Source: Flavobacterium aquaticum (GTDB taxonomy: Bacteria > Bacteroidota > Bacteroidia > Flavobacteriales > Flavobacteriaceae). From it: DNA of 64,000 bases. A program made the translations under genes and the position numbers. The notes under the pieces are model-generated. The model was given only the letters and a program-made list of their open reading frames with translations, was not told the DNA's origin and made no database searches. The stretch spans positions 490,939 to 554,938 of the forward strand of contig NZ_QLMI01000001.1 of assembly GCF_003259835.1 (NCBI RefSeq). The letters are read 5' to 3'. Below are positions 55,432-64,000 of this stretch, in pieces. Every line of letters starts with the position of its first letter. Positions within the stretch are counted from its first letter, which is position 1.

Positions 55432-58400
55432 ATGATGAAAAAATTAATCTATTCCTTATTTGTGCTCATACTTTTCTTCACTGAAACAATATTAGCACAG
55501 TGTAACGTGAATAACTTTACCGCAACCCCAACAAATGGAACTTGTTTTGCTAATGGCTCAATTGCTGTACAAGTACCAGGAGCTGTAAATTGCTCTAACT
55601 GGGTGGCTATTTTAACCCCATCTGTTGGACCACAACAACAACAGAATATACCTGCAAATGGTGGTCCAGTAATTTTTAACTCTTTACAAGCTGGCAGCTA
55701 TAATGTAAGCCTTTTTAACGGCTTCACTACTATTCAAGCTCCAAACAATCCTATCAATATAAGTACTACTTATGTTAATATGAGCATTACAAGTAATCAT
55801 ACCATGACAACTTGTAATCCTGCAGCTAGTAATTATGTTCAAAATGGTACCCTAACTGTTAATGTAGGATCAGGTACGGGTGTAGGACCGTTTATTTATA
55901 CTTGTCCAGGTGCAGCAAATTCACCTTCAGCACCTACAATGTCCACTAGTTATACTTTCACGGGTTTACCCGCTGGAACACATAATTTTACAGTAACCGA
56001 TTTAGTTAATAATCAACCTGGTTGTGAAGTAACTGTAGGACAAACTCGTGTTATTCCAGTAAATTCTACTCCTTTACCTGTAATTGGATCTATAAAATAT
56101 AGAAGAGTAGACTGTCCTTCAGATTGTGATAACTACGTCTTGTATTTTCCTGTAACAAACAGATTAACAACTACAAATATAGCTAGTACCCCTCCTCCTC
56201 AAAACATTACTCTAAACACTACAGCAACTATTTCCATTAATGGAGGAGCACCTCAAAATATGCCTTATGCCATTACATCAATGTTGTATGTAGATGGCTT
56301 TCAATCTCCAACGCTAAGTGCTGGTGATACTTATGTAGTAACAATTACAAATGGATGCCACACCCAAACTTTAAGTGGAGTTGTACCACCTGTAAGTACT
56401 ATTACTTTAGTCGCGGTAAATGGCTCAACCATAACAACCTGCGGTACACCTAATTACAGTATAGGAGTTAGTATTACAGGACCTACAGCTGGTAACACAT
56501 ATTTTTGTAATGACGCAACTACAGTAATAGTTGGCGGAGTAGGAACTTCAAGCATGGTCCCTTTTGGTTCTGGGGGAACTGGGGGAGTATCTATTGCAGT
56601 ACCTGGTCCTGGTACTTATAGTGTAACTGTTACTGATGGATGTAATACTATTGTAAGAAGTGTTATTGTGCCTCTAATTGGTCCAAACTTAAATGCTGTT
56701 CAAATTGACACAACCACCACAACTTCTTTAAGAGAAAATTCGGGTGCTATGTATTTAACCGCCCCAGGTGCATTAGCAAATTTACCTATTCCTCATACCT
56801 ACTCAATAATGCCAGCAGATGGTAGTACTACTAAAACCTTAACATCTACACATCCTTATAATCTAGCTGGCACATTTACCATCAATTTCCCAATTGTAAG
56901 AGTAATAACTACTACAAATAGTGGTTCAAATGAAAGATTAGTTAGAGATTTACCTTTAGGCGAATATGATGTAACTTTTACAGATAATTGCGGCAATACA
57001 ATTACCAGAAGAGTAAATATAAATAGACCGGCAACTTATAATCCAGTAGTTACAGTTACACAAAGTTGTAACAATTCTAACACCGTTACTTATGCATTAA
57101 ATGCACCAGACGCTGTTGTTTTTAATTCAGGAAGAGTCAGACTGTTTACAAATTCAGGAGGTGTACCTGGTACACTTCTGTCAACAATTCATGCAGAAGG
57201 TGCTAATACCGCTAATGGATACAAAAATGGCACCATTAGTAATTTACCAGCTGGAAGTTACTTCATTGTAATAGATAGAACAAAACAAAATATGTATTGG
57301 GGTTATTCTCCCATTCCAAATGCAATTACTGATGAAGAGTATAGAATTCCTTTTACAATTGCTCCTTATCAAGATGTCGTAGTGTCAACGCAATCACTAA
57401 TCTGTGATATTAATGATGCCAACAGTGGTGTTGTAGTAGCTCAAATAAATGGAGGTACACCGGTATACCCATTAACATGGCAAGTGTTTTCAACATCAAA
57501 TCCTTTAACACCTTTGCAAACATACACAGCTAATAGTTCTTCAGACACAAATGCGACACAACAATCGTTTACTGGTCTTGCTGCAGGAGACTATTTCGTT
57601 AGAGTTTCCTACCTATGCTATAGTGTAGACAATAACGTTACCATTGATGGTGCTCAAGTAATACCGCAAGCTATTGTAAGTCAATCTACTGTTTGTCCAA
57701 ATAGTAATGTAGTATTAGCTAGTTTTCCAGCATCTGACAGTATTTATAACATAGTATGGACAGATAATTTTGGAAACACAGTAGGTACAGGAAGTAGCAT
57801 AAACGTTACAGTATCACAAACAACTACATATACAGCAAATATTTCATTAATATCTAGTGTGGGATGTACAAACGCTGCTACTTATACAAGTAATGTAACA
57901 GTAACAGTTACACCAAACCCAGATTTAAGTTTAACTGTAAGCGATGTAGATTTGTGTCAAATAAAGGGGCTACCAGCTACAGTGGTTATAAGTAACTCTC
58001 AATTAGGCTTCAATTATGAGTTATTAGATCAAAATGGAGATTCATTTTCGCCAGCTATAACAGGTATCGGAAATGGCGGAAATTTAATAATAACTATACC
58101 TTCTGGAAATATCCCAACAGCAGGAATAGGGTATATTGTTTCTACTACAAATGGAAATCCTGCTTGTAGTGGTAACCTTTTAGATGATGTAATGTTTTAT
58201 GAAGGCACTCCACAAACAAATAATTCCATCACTGCAACTAACGTTTGTTTAGGTTCAGATGCTATAATTACAGTAGCTAATGCTCTTAACGCTGGTAATT
58301 ATACTGTTTACTCTAGCTCAGATTTATCAACAGCAATAACAACTGTAACAGGTAATGGTACTAATTTGAACATTACAATTCCAGCGACAAATTTAACATT

Positions 58401-61400
58401 AGGTTCAAATTCATTTACAATTCAAGTGGACGGAGATCAATGTACTGCAGCTTATTTAGATAATCAAGCTACAATAATGGTATATCCAAATATTTCGCAA
58501 TCAGGTAGTACTTCAACATCTTGTGGCAGTACAGGAGTATCTTACACAGTTACAGCTACATTTACAGGAACTGCACCTTTTACAGCCACTGGCACTGGTG
58601 CACCAGGAACATGGATAGATAATGGAAATGGAACACACACTTGGACATCTGATGCTATACCAACAGGGTCTGGTTATAATGTAGATATTCAAGACACTAA
58701 TGCTTGTAATACTTTAAACTTAACCGCAGCTGCACCAACTTGTTGTGTGTTTGAAGTAACATGTCCTACATTCGCTCCAACAACAGTATCTTGTTATTCT
58801 ACTATTCCTACAGCTACTACATTAACTGAAGCAGAATTTGAAGCATTAGGAAATGCTGATGGAATTATTGGAGATACACCATGTGGTGTTATTGAAATAA
58901 CTGCTTCAAATAGTGCAGATCCAGGTTGTGAAGGAAACGTTATAAGAACTTATACTATTACTGAATATGATGACCCTAATAATAATGATATCAGAGATGT
59001 TGGTGAAGATACTGTGTTAAATACACAAACTTGCACACAAACCTACTCTATTGAAAGAGAAGATTTTATTATGCCCGCTAATGGTTCTTCAACTATTACA
59101 TGTCAATCAGGTTTTGGTGCTCCAACAATTCCAATTGTAACAGATGCTTGTGGTAACATATTAACCCCAAGTCTTCCTGTAATACTCTCTGACACATCAA
59201 CATGTCTTAGTTTTGTAGGCTACTTTTATACCTTCACAGATTGTGAAGGAAACACACACGAATGGAGTTATACCTATATCATAGATAGAGAAAACTTTAC
59301 AATTCCAGTTGTACAAAACTCCGCAACTGTAGCATGTATTGCGCAAGCTACAGAACCAACAGCAATGATGCTTCCAGTTGTAACTGATGATTGTGGAAAC
59401 ACATTAACTCCAAGTGCACCTGTAGTTTCTACAATGCCAACTTGTGAAGGTGATATAACATACACCTATACATATACAGATTGCCAAGGCAACACAAGTG
59501 ATTGGGTATATACTTACACTATCGAAAGAGCCGACTTTACTATGCCAGCCAATGCTTCTTCAACAGTAGCTTGTCCAGCAGATGTAGTAGCTCCAATAGT
59601 TCCAACAGTAACAGATGCTTGTGGAAATACATTAACACCAAGTGCGCCTGTAGTTTCTACAATGCCTACTTGTGAAGGTGATGTTACTTACAACTATACA
59701 TTTACAGATTGTGAAGGCAATACACACGATTGGGTGTACACGTATACAATTGAAAGAGCCGATTTTACAATGCCAGCCAATGCTTCTTCAACAGTAGCTT
59801 GTCCAGCAGATGTAGTAGCTCCAATAGTTCCAACAGTAACAGATGCTTGTGGAAATACATTAACGCCAAGTGCTCCTGTAGTTTCTACAATGCAAACTTG
59901 TGAAGGTGATGTTACTTACACCTATAGATTTACAGATTGTGAAGGAAATACACACGATTGGGTATATACTTACACCATCGAAAGAGCTGATTTTACAATG
60001 CCAGCCAATGCTTCTTCAACAGTAGCTTGTCCAGCAGATGTAGTAGCTCCAACAGTACCAACAGTAACAGATGCATGTGGAAACACATTAACACCTAGTG
60101 CTCCTGTAGTTTCTACAATGCCAACTTGTGAAGGTGATGTTACTTACACCTATACGTTTACAGATTGCGAAGGCAATACTCACGATTGGGTTTATACATA
60201 CACAATTGAAAGAGCTGATTTTACAATGCCAGCCAATGCTTCTTCAACAGTAGCTTGTCCAGCAGATGTAGTAGCTCCAACAGTGCCAACAGTAACAGAT
60301 GCATGTGGAAACACATTAACACCTAGTGCTCCTGTAGTTTCTACAATGCCAACTTGTGAAGGTGATGTTACTTACACCTATACGTTTACAGATTGCGAAG
60401 GCAATACTCACGATTGGGTTTATACATACACAATTGAAAGAGCTGATTTTACAATGCCAGCCAATGCTTCTTCAACAATAGCTTGTCCAGCAGATGTAGT
60501 AGCTCCAACAGTTCCAACAGTAACAGATGCATGTGGAAACACATTAACGCCAAGTGCTCCTGTAGTTTCTACAATGCCAACTTGTGAAGGTGATGTAACT
60601 TATACATACACATTTACTGATTGCGAAGGAAATACACACGATTGGGTATATACTTACACTATCGAAAGAGCCGACTTTACTATGCCAGCCAATGCTTCTT
60701 CAACAGTAGCTTGTCCAGCAGATGTAGTAACTCCAACAGTGCCAACAGTAACAGATGCTTGTGGAAACACATTAACGCCAAGTGCTCCTGTAGTTTCTAC
60801 AATGCCAACTTGTGAAGGTAATATAACATACACCTATACATTTACAGATTGTGAAGGAAATACACACGATTGGGTGTACACGTATACAATTGAAAGAGCC
60901 GACTTTACTATGCCAGCCAATGCTTCTTCAACAGTAGCTTGTCCAGCAGATGTAGTAGCTCCAACAGTGCCAACAGTAACAGATGCTTGTGGAAACACAT
61001 TAACACCAAGTGCACCTGTAGTTTCTACAATGCCAACTTGTGAAGGTGATGTAACTTATACATACACATTTACTGATTGCGAAGGAAATACACACGATTG
61101 GGTATATACTTACACAATTGATGATAATATTGCTCCAACTGGAACAGCACCAGTCAATTTAACATTCCAATGTATTGCAAATGTACCAGTAGCAGACATT
61201 AATGTAATTACTGATGAAACTGACAACTGTACAGGTTTAGTTACAGTAACAGTAGCAGATACAAATAATGGTGGAACAGGGTGCATAGGTAATCCTTATG
61301 TTGTAACAAGAACTTATATCTTAACTGATTGTGCAGGAAATGCAACTAATTTAGTTCAAACTATTACTGTTGTTGATGATACAGCACCTACTTTTGTAGA

Positions 61401-62175
61401 AGCTTTACCTTCGGATTTAGTATTAGAATGTACTGACGTAGTTCCAACGGCACCAATATTAACAGCAACGGATAATTGTAGTTCTGCAACAGTTGTTTAC
61501 AATGAAGTAAGAACCAATGGTTCATGTCCAAGTAACTATACTTTAACAAGAACATGGACCGCAACGGATACTTGTGGAAATGAAACGACTCATATACAAA
61601 TGATCGATGTTCAAGATACAACACCACCAGTATTTACAGGTGAGTTACCAGTAGACGGATTTGCAGATTGTGATAATATTCCTGTTGCTCCAACAATGAC
61701 TGCTACAGATAATTGTGGAAATGTAACCATTACTTTAGATGAGCAAAGAATTGATGGTGATTGTTCAAGTCGTTTCCAATTAATCAGAACTTGGACAGCT
61801 ACAGACGATTGTGGCAATTCATCTAGCTATACACAAACTTTAACATTAGCTTGTCACGTTAAAATTTGGAATGCAGTTTCTCCAAATGGGGATACAAAAA
61901 ATGACATATTCTATTTAGAAGGTATTGATTGTTATCCAAACAATTCAGTTGAAATTTATAACCGTTGGGGAATAAAAGTTTATGAAACAAGCGGATACGA
62001 CAATATTAATAAAGTATTCTCTGGATACTCAGATGGTCGTTCAACTGTATCAAGAAATGAACTATTACCGACGGGAACTTATTTCTACATCTTGAAATAT
62101 GAATACAGCTATGATGGCGTGAACGGTAAACAAATGATTGATAAATCTGGATATTTATATATTCAAAATAATTAA
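55432..62175 (+). CDS. Giant T9SS-secreted adhesin with gliding-motility C-terminal domain
   Basis: 2247 residues. Signal peptide MMKKLIYSLFVLILFFTETILAQ. Up to about 1200 residues of PKD/SprB-like Thr/Ser/Asn-rich repeats follow. Two divergent and seven near-identical 76-residue Cys-containing units, such as TFTDCEGNTHDWVYTYT, come next, then three HYR/Ig-like domains (DDTAPTF, DTTPPVF boundaries). The end is a type-B sorting domain: NAVSPNGDTKNDIFYLEG, EIYNRWGIKVYE and TGTYFYILKYE. It is exported across the outer membrane by the type IX system, with the downstream SprF-like protein as the expected partner. Confidence 0.94.
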   Translation: MMKKLIYSLFVLILFFTETILAQCNVNNFTATPTNGTCFANGSIAVQVPGAVNCSNWVAILTPSVGPQQQQNIPANGGPVIFNSLQAGSYNVSLFNGFTTIQAPNNPINISTTYVNMSITSNHTMTTCNPAASNYVQNGTLTVNVGSGTGVGPFIYTCPGAANSPSAPTMSTSYTFTGLPAGTHNFTVTDLVNNQPGCEVTVGQTRVIPVNSTPLPVIGSIKYRRVDCPSDCDNYVLYFPVTNRLTTTNIASTPPPQNITLNTTATISINGGAPQNMPYAITSMLYVDGFQSPTLSAGDTYVVTITNGCHTQTLSGVVPPVSTITLVAVNGSTITTCGTPNYSIGVSITGPTAGNTYFCNDATTVIVGGVGTSSMVPFGSGGTGGVSIAVPGPGTYSVTVTDGCNTIVRSVIVPLIGPNLNAVQIDTTTTTSLRENSGAMYLTAPGALANLPIPHTYSIMPADGSTTKTLTSTHPYNLAGTFTINFPIVRVITTTNSGSNERLVRDLPLGEYDVTFTDNCGNTITRRVNINRPATYNPVVTVTQSCNNSNTVTYALNAPDAVVFNSGRVRLFTNSGGVPGTLLSTIHAEGANTANGYKNGTISNLPAGSYFIVIDRTKQNMYWGYSPIPNAITDEEYRIPFTIAPYQDVVVSTQSLICDINDANSGVVVAQINGGTPVYPLTWQVFSTSNPLTPLQTYTANSSSDTNATQQSFTGLAAGDYFVRVSYLCYSVDNNVTIDGAQVIPQAIVSQSTVCPNSNVVLASFPASDSIYNIVWTDNFGNTVGTGSSINVTVSQTTTYTANISLISSVGCTNAATYTSNVTVTVTPNPDLSLTVSDVDLCQIKGLPATVVISNSQLGFNYELLDQNGDSFSPAITGIGNGGNLIITIPSGNIPTAGIGYIVSTTNGNPACSGNLLDDVMFYEGTPQTNNSITATNVCLGSDAIITVANALNAGNYTVYSSSDLSTAITTVTGNGTNLNITIPATNLTLGSNSFTIQVDGDQCTAAYLDNQATIMVYPNISQSGSTSTSCGSTGVSYTVTATFTGTAPFTATGTGAPGTWIDNGNGTHTWTSDAIPTGSGYNVDIQDTNACNTLNLTAAAPTCCVFEVTCPTFAPTTVSCYSTIPTATTLTEAEFEALGNADGIIGDTPCGVIEITASNSADPGCEGNVIRTYTITEYDDPNNNDIRDVGEDTVLNTQTCTQTYSIEREDFIMPANGSSTITCQSGFGAPTIPIVTDACGNILTPSLPVILSDTSTCLSFVGYFYTFTDCEGNTHEWSYTYIIDRENFTIPVVQNSATVACIAQATEPTAMMLPVVTDDCGNTLTPSAPVVSTMPTCEGDITYTYTYTDCQGNTSDWVYTYTIERADFTMPANASSTVACPADVVAPIVPTVTDACGNTLTPSAPVVSTMPTCEGDVTYNYTFTDCEGNTHDWVYTYTIERADFTMPANASSTVACPADVVAPIVPTVTDACGNTLTPSAPVVSTMQTCEGDVTYTYRFTDCEGNTHDWVYTYTIERADFTMPANASSTVACPADVVAPTVPTVTDACGNTLTPSAPVVSTMPTCEGDVTYTYTFTDCEGNTHDWVYTYTIERADFTMPANASSTVACPADVVAPTVPTVTDACGNTLTPSAPVVSTMPTCEGDVTYTYTFTDCEGNTHDWVYTYTIERADFTMPANASSTIACPADVVAPTVPTVTDACGNTLTPSAPVVSTMPTCEGDVTYTYTFTDCEGNTHDWVYTYTIERADFTMPANASSTVACPADVVTPTVPTVTDACGNTLTPSAPVVSTMPTCEGNITYTYTFTDCEGNTHDWVYTYTIERADFTMPANASSTVACPADVVAPTVPTVTDACGNTLTPSAPVVSTMPTCEGDVTYTYTFTDCEGNTHDWVYTYTIDDNIAPTGTAPVNLTFQCIANVPVADINVITDETDNCTGLVTVTVADTNNGGTGCIGNPYVVTRTYILTDCAGNATNLVQTITVVDDTAPTFVEALPSDLVLECTDVVPTAPILTATDNCSSATVVYNEVRTNGSCPSNYTLTRTWTATDTCGNETTHIQMIDVQDTTPPVFTGELPVDGFADCDNIPVAPTMTATDNCGNVTITLDEQRIDGDCSSRFQLIRTWTATDDCGNSSSYTQTLTLACHVKIWNAVSPNGDTKNDIFYLEGIDCYPNNSVEIYNRWGIKVYETSGYDNINKVFSGYSDGRSTVSRNELLPTGTYFYILKYEYSYDGVNGKQMIDKSGYLYIQNN
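59521..61116 (+). repeat. Seven tandem 228-bp coding repeats
   Basis: Unit starts at 59521, 59749, 59977, 60205, 60433, 60661 and 60889. Each encodes 76 residues starting IERADFTMPANASS with four Cys. Units 3 and 4 are nearly identical at DNA level, indicating recent duplication or gene conversion. Two older, diverged units precede at about 59050 and 59281. Confidence 0.95.
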
Positions 62176-62185
62176 AAGATACCTT

Positions 62186-62866
62186 ATGAAAAAATATATA
62201 GTTGAGTTAATAGGTACGTTTTGGTTAGTATTCTGTGGATGTGGTAGCGCTCTTTTTGCTGCCACGTTCCCAGACTATGGGATTGGATTTGTGGGTGTTT
62301 CATTGGCTTTTGGTCTTTCTTTGCTAACTATGGTTTACACCATTGGTTCAATCTCAGGCTGTCATTTAAACCCTGCGGTATCATTTGCTATGGTAAGTGC
62401 CAGTAGAATGTCTTTAAATGAAGCTTTTAAGTATACTCTCTTTCAAGTGTTAGGTGCAATTTTAGCCGCTTCCGTACTGTATATCATTCAATCTGGAAGT
62501 GTTCATACTGAAATTGGAGGATTTGCCTCTAATGGATTTGGAGAAAATTCGCCAATGGAGTACGATTTACTATCGTGTTTTTTAACTGAATTTGTACTTA
62601 CTTTTTTCTTTCTACTTATTATTTTAAGTATTACAAGTAGTAATGCTTATCATAAATTCTCTGGAATAGTGATAGGATTTTCGTTAACATTAATTCACTT
62701 AATAAGTATACCGATTACAAACACTTCTGTAAATCCAGCAAGAAGTTTAAGTCAAGCTTTATTTGCTCATGTGAGTTGGCCTTCAGAACAACTATGGTTA
62801 TTTTGGATAGCTCCTATTTTAGGCGGAGTATTAGCTGGTTTTACTTATAAAAGATTTTTACAATAA
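62186..62866 (+). CDS. Aquaporin (MIP family)
   Basis: 227 residues, six membrane segments and both NPA boxes: GCHLNPAVSFAM (NPA at 62-64) and TSVNPARSLSQ. The Arg after the second NPA fits the water-type selectivity filter; the glycine of SGGH before the first NPA is Cys. It is set between the adhesin and sprF. The start MKKYIVELIGTF is preferred over an ATG that lies within the adhesin 3' end. Confidence 0.93.
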   Translation: MKKYIVELIGTFWLVFCGCGSALFAATFPDYGIGFVGVSLAFGLSLLTMVYTIGSISGCHLNPAVSFAMVSASRMSLNEAFKYTLFQVLGAILAASVLYIIQSGSVHTEIGGFASNGFGENSPMEYDLLSCFLTEFVLTFFFLLIILSITSSNAYHKFSGIVIGFSLTLIHLISIPITNTSVNPARSLSQALFAHVSWPSEQLWLFWIAPILGGVLAGFTYKRFLQ

Positions 62867-62881
62867 GAAACACTAATTATC

Positions 62882-63811
62882 ATGAAAATATCAATTAAAA
62901 ATATAATCATCTGCTCTGTCTTACTTATTCTTTGCAATCAAAAAATGAGTGCCCAGCAAGATTCACAATATACCAATTACATGTACAACACTATCAATGT
63001 CAATCCGGCTTATGCGGGTAGCAGAGGTGTTATGAGTATTTTTGGATTACATAGAACCCAGTGGGTAGGATTAGATGGAGCGCCAGTAACCAATACACTT
63101 TCGGTAAACACACCAATTAATAATTCTAATTTTGGATTGGGAGTTTCCTTTGTAAATGATAGAATCGGACCATCAGATGAAAATGCTATTTCGGTAGATT
63201 TATCTTATACAATACAAACATCTGAAACCTATAAATTATCATTCGGAATAAAAGGAACGGCTAATTTATTAAATGTAGATTATACTAAATTAGATCGATA
63301 CGATTTAACCGATCCACAATTTCAAAATAATATAGATAACGAATTTTCTCCAAATATTGGAGCTGGTATTTACTTCCATTCAGATAAATTATATGCCGGA
63401 TTATCGGTTCCTAACTTCTTAGAAACAGAGCATTTTGATGATAACATATCGGTTTCTGCAAAAGAAAGAATGCACTACTATTTCATAGGAGGATATGTTT
63501 TTGATTTATCTCCAAGCGTAAAATTCAAGCCAGCCTTCTTATCAAAAATGACTTTAGGAGCACCATTACAAACCGATTTAACGGCCAATTTCATGTTTAA
63601 TGAAAAATTTGTCATCGGTGCGGCTTGGCGTTGGGATGCTGCATTAAGTGGCTTAGTTGGTTTTCAAGTTTCCGAAGGTTGGTTCATAGGTTATGGTTAT
63701 GATGCCGAAACTACCAAACTTGCTAACTACAACTCGGGTTCGCATGAAATATTCTTGCGCTACGAGTTCAAAGGAAAATCAGAAAAAGTTGTTTCACCAA
63801 GATTCTTCTAA
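62882..63811 (+). CDS. PorP/SprF-family type IX secretion partner
   Basis: 309 residues. Signal peptide ending KMSAQQD. The opening QYTNYMYNTINVNPAYAGSRG is the PorP/SprF hallmark, with FGLHRTQWVGLDGAP and a beta-barrel outer-membrane body. Members are required for secretion or attachment of specific type-B cargo. It is 15 nt downstream of the aquaporin gene. Confidence 0.95.
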   Translation: MKISIKNIIICSVLLILCNQKMSAQQDSQYTNYMYNTINVNPAYAGSRGVMSIFGLHRTQWVGLDGAPVTNTLSVNTPINNSNFGLGVSFVNDRIGPSDENAISVDLSYTIQTSETYKLSFGIKGTANLLNVDYTKLDRYDLTDPQFQNNIDNEFSPNIGAGIYFHSDKLYAGLSVPNFLETEHFDDNISVSAKERMHYYFIGGYVFDLSPSVKFKPAFLSKMTLGAPLQTDLTANFMFNEKFVIGAAWRWDAALSGLVGFQVSEGWFIGYGYDAETTKLANYNSGSHEIFLRYEFKGKSEKVVSPRFF

Positions 63812-63821
63812 AAAACAAAAT

Positions 63822-64000
63822 ATGAAAACAAAAGCAATAGTTATAGTAGCATTGTTACTAAAGAGTTTTTTAGTAGATGCACAACAAGTTAAAATTAAAA
63901 AAGCTGATAAAGATTTTGAAAAATTCGCTTATGTCGATGCCATCAAAACTTATGAAAAGGTAGCTGAAAAAGGATACAAATCGGTTGAACTATTTCAGAA
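63822..64000 (+). CDS. Start of an exported protein, probable OmpA/TPR type (truncated by window)
   Basis: Reads MKTKAIVIVALLLKSFLVDA, a signal peptide, then a charged helical start with FAYVDAIKTYEKVAEKGYKS resembling the TPR repeats of OmpA/PD40 proteins that follow PorP/SprF genes. The remainder runs off the window end, so the call is tentative. It starts 10 nt after sprF. Confidence 0.6.
   Translation, partial: MKTKAIVIVALLLKSFLVDAQQVKIKKADKDFEKFAYVDAIKTYEKVAEKGYKSVELFQ

Noticed and set aside
60621..60815. Plus-strand frame inside the adhesin repeats
   Set aside because: Shadow of the repeat in another frame.
59521..61116. Regularly spaced repeats that might suggest a CRISPR array
   Set aside because: Units are 228 bp, in frame and directly adjacent within one coding sequence; no spacers.

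Overview
The window is chromosomal DNA from a Bacteroidota organism, most likely a Flavobacterium or close relative. It is AT-rich, and several genes have the Bacteroidota promoter form (TTTG/TTG, about 20 nt, TAnnTTTG). It encodes type IX secretion parts (a type-B C-terminal domain adhesin with a PorP/SprF partner), a tmRNA with tag GENNYALAA, and gene families typical of flavobacteria (P60-like OmpA, fused CzcA-TolC, DUF3570/DUF4266).

Layout. 1-10.9 kb holds housekeeping genes: acs, an SGNH hydrolase, an exonuclease and CBS/DUF294 signalling pair, small membrane proteins, an MscS channel, OmpA, DUF2461 and an acyl-CoA thioesterase. 10.9-13.3 kb holds an accessory pair, a papain-like cysteine hydrolase candidate and a GCS-like amide ligase candidate, flanked by two related copies of a promoter segment. 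14.1-22.0 kb is a complete histidine operon on the minus strand (hisG-D-C-B-H-A-F-IE). It is preceded by a promoter, a 16-residue leader peptide with four consecutive His codons and an attenuator hairpin; most spacers carry inverted-repeat elements. 22.0-34.5 kb is one long minus-strand run: a thioredoxin-like protein, ApbE, DUF4266 and DUF3570 (a likely flavin/redox envelope module), a response regulator, a CDF transporter, a sensor kinase, a small secreted protein, a CzcA-type RND pump fused to its own TolC-like channel, the membrane-fusion protein and a membrane protein. 34.5-38.5 kb has small genes and a CreD operon; a winged-helix regulator and two near-identical 17-bp palindromic operators mark a small regulon that includes a Coq4-like protein. 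38.5-43.0 kb has an NhaC antiporter, a FucP-type sugar transporter and a saccharopine/alanine dehydrogenase-like enzyme.

At 43.1 kb the ssrA (tmRNA) gene is the apparent integration site of a mobile island. A large serine recombinase runs antisense into the 3' end of ssrA, so its last codons are antisense ssrA. The island (about 43.5-51 kb) carries a small gene coupled to the recombinase, a MerR-like regulator with a perfect 34-bp palindrome upstream, a TIGR04141/DUF6119-like putative nuclease, two overlapping genes for membrane/coiled-coil proteins, a probable HsdR remnant and several inverted repeats. This is the best candidate here for an undescribed, possibly defensive, system.

51.4-64 kb encodes a divergent LytS-type sensor (beta-propeller) and LytTR regulator, then a 2247-residue secreted adhesin with seven near-identical 76-residue tandem repeats and a type-B T9SS sorting domain, an aquaporin, a PorP/SprF-like protein and the start of a further secreted protein, probably of the OmpA/TPR type. 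The likely logic is two-component control of a surface adhesin exported with its dedicated SprF partner.
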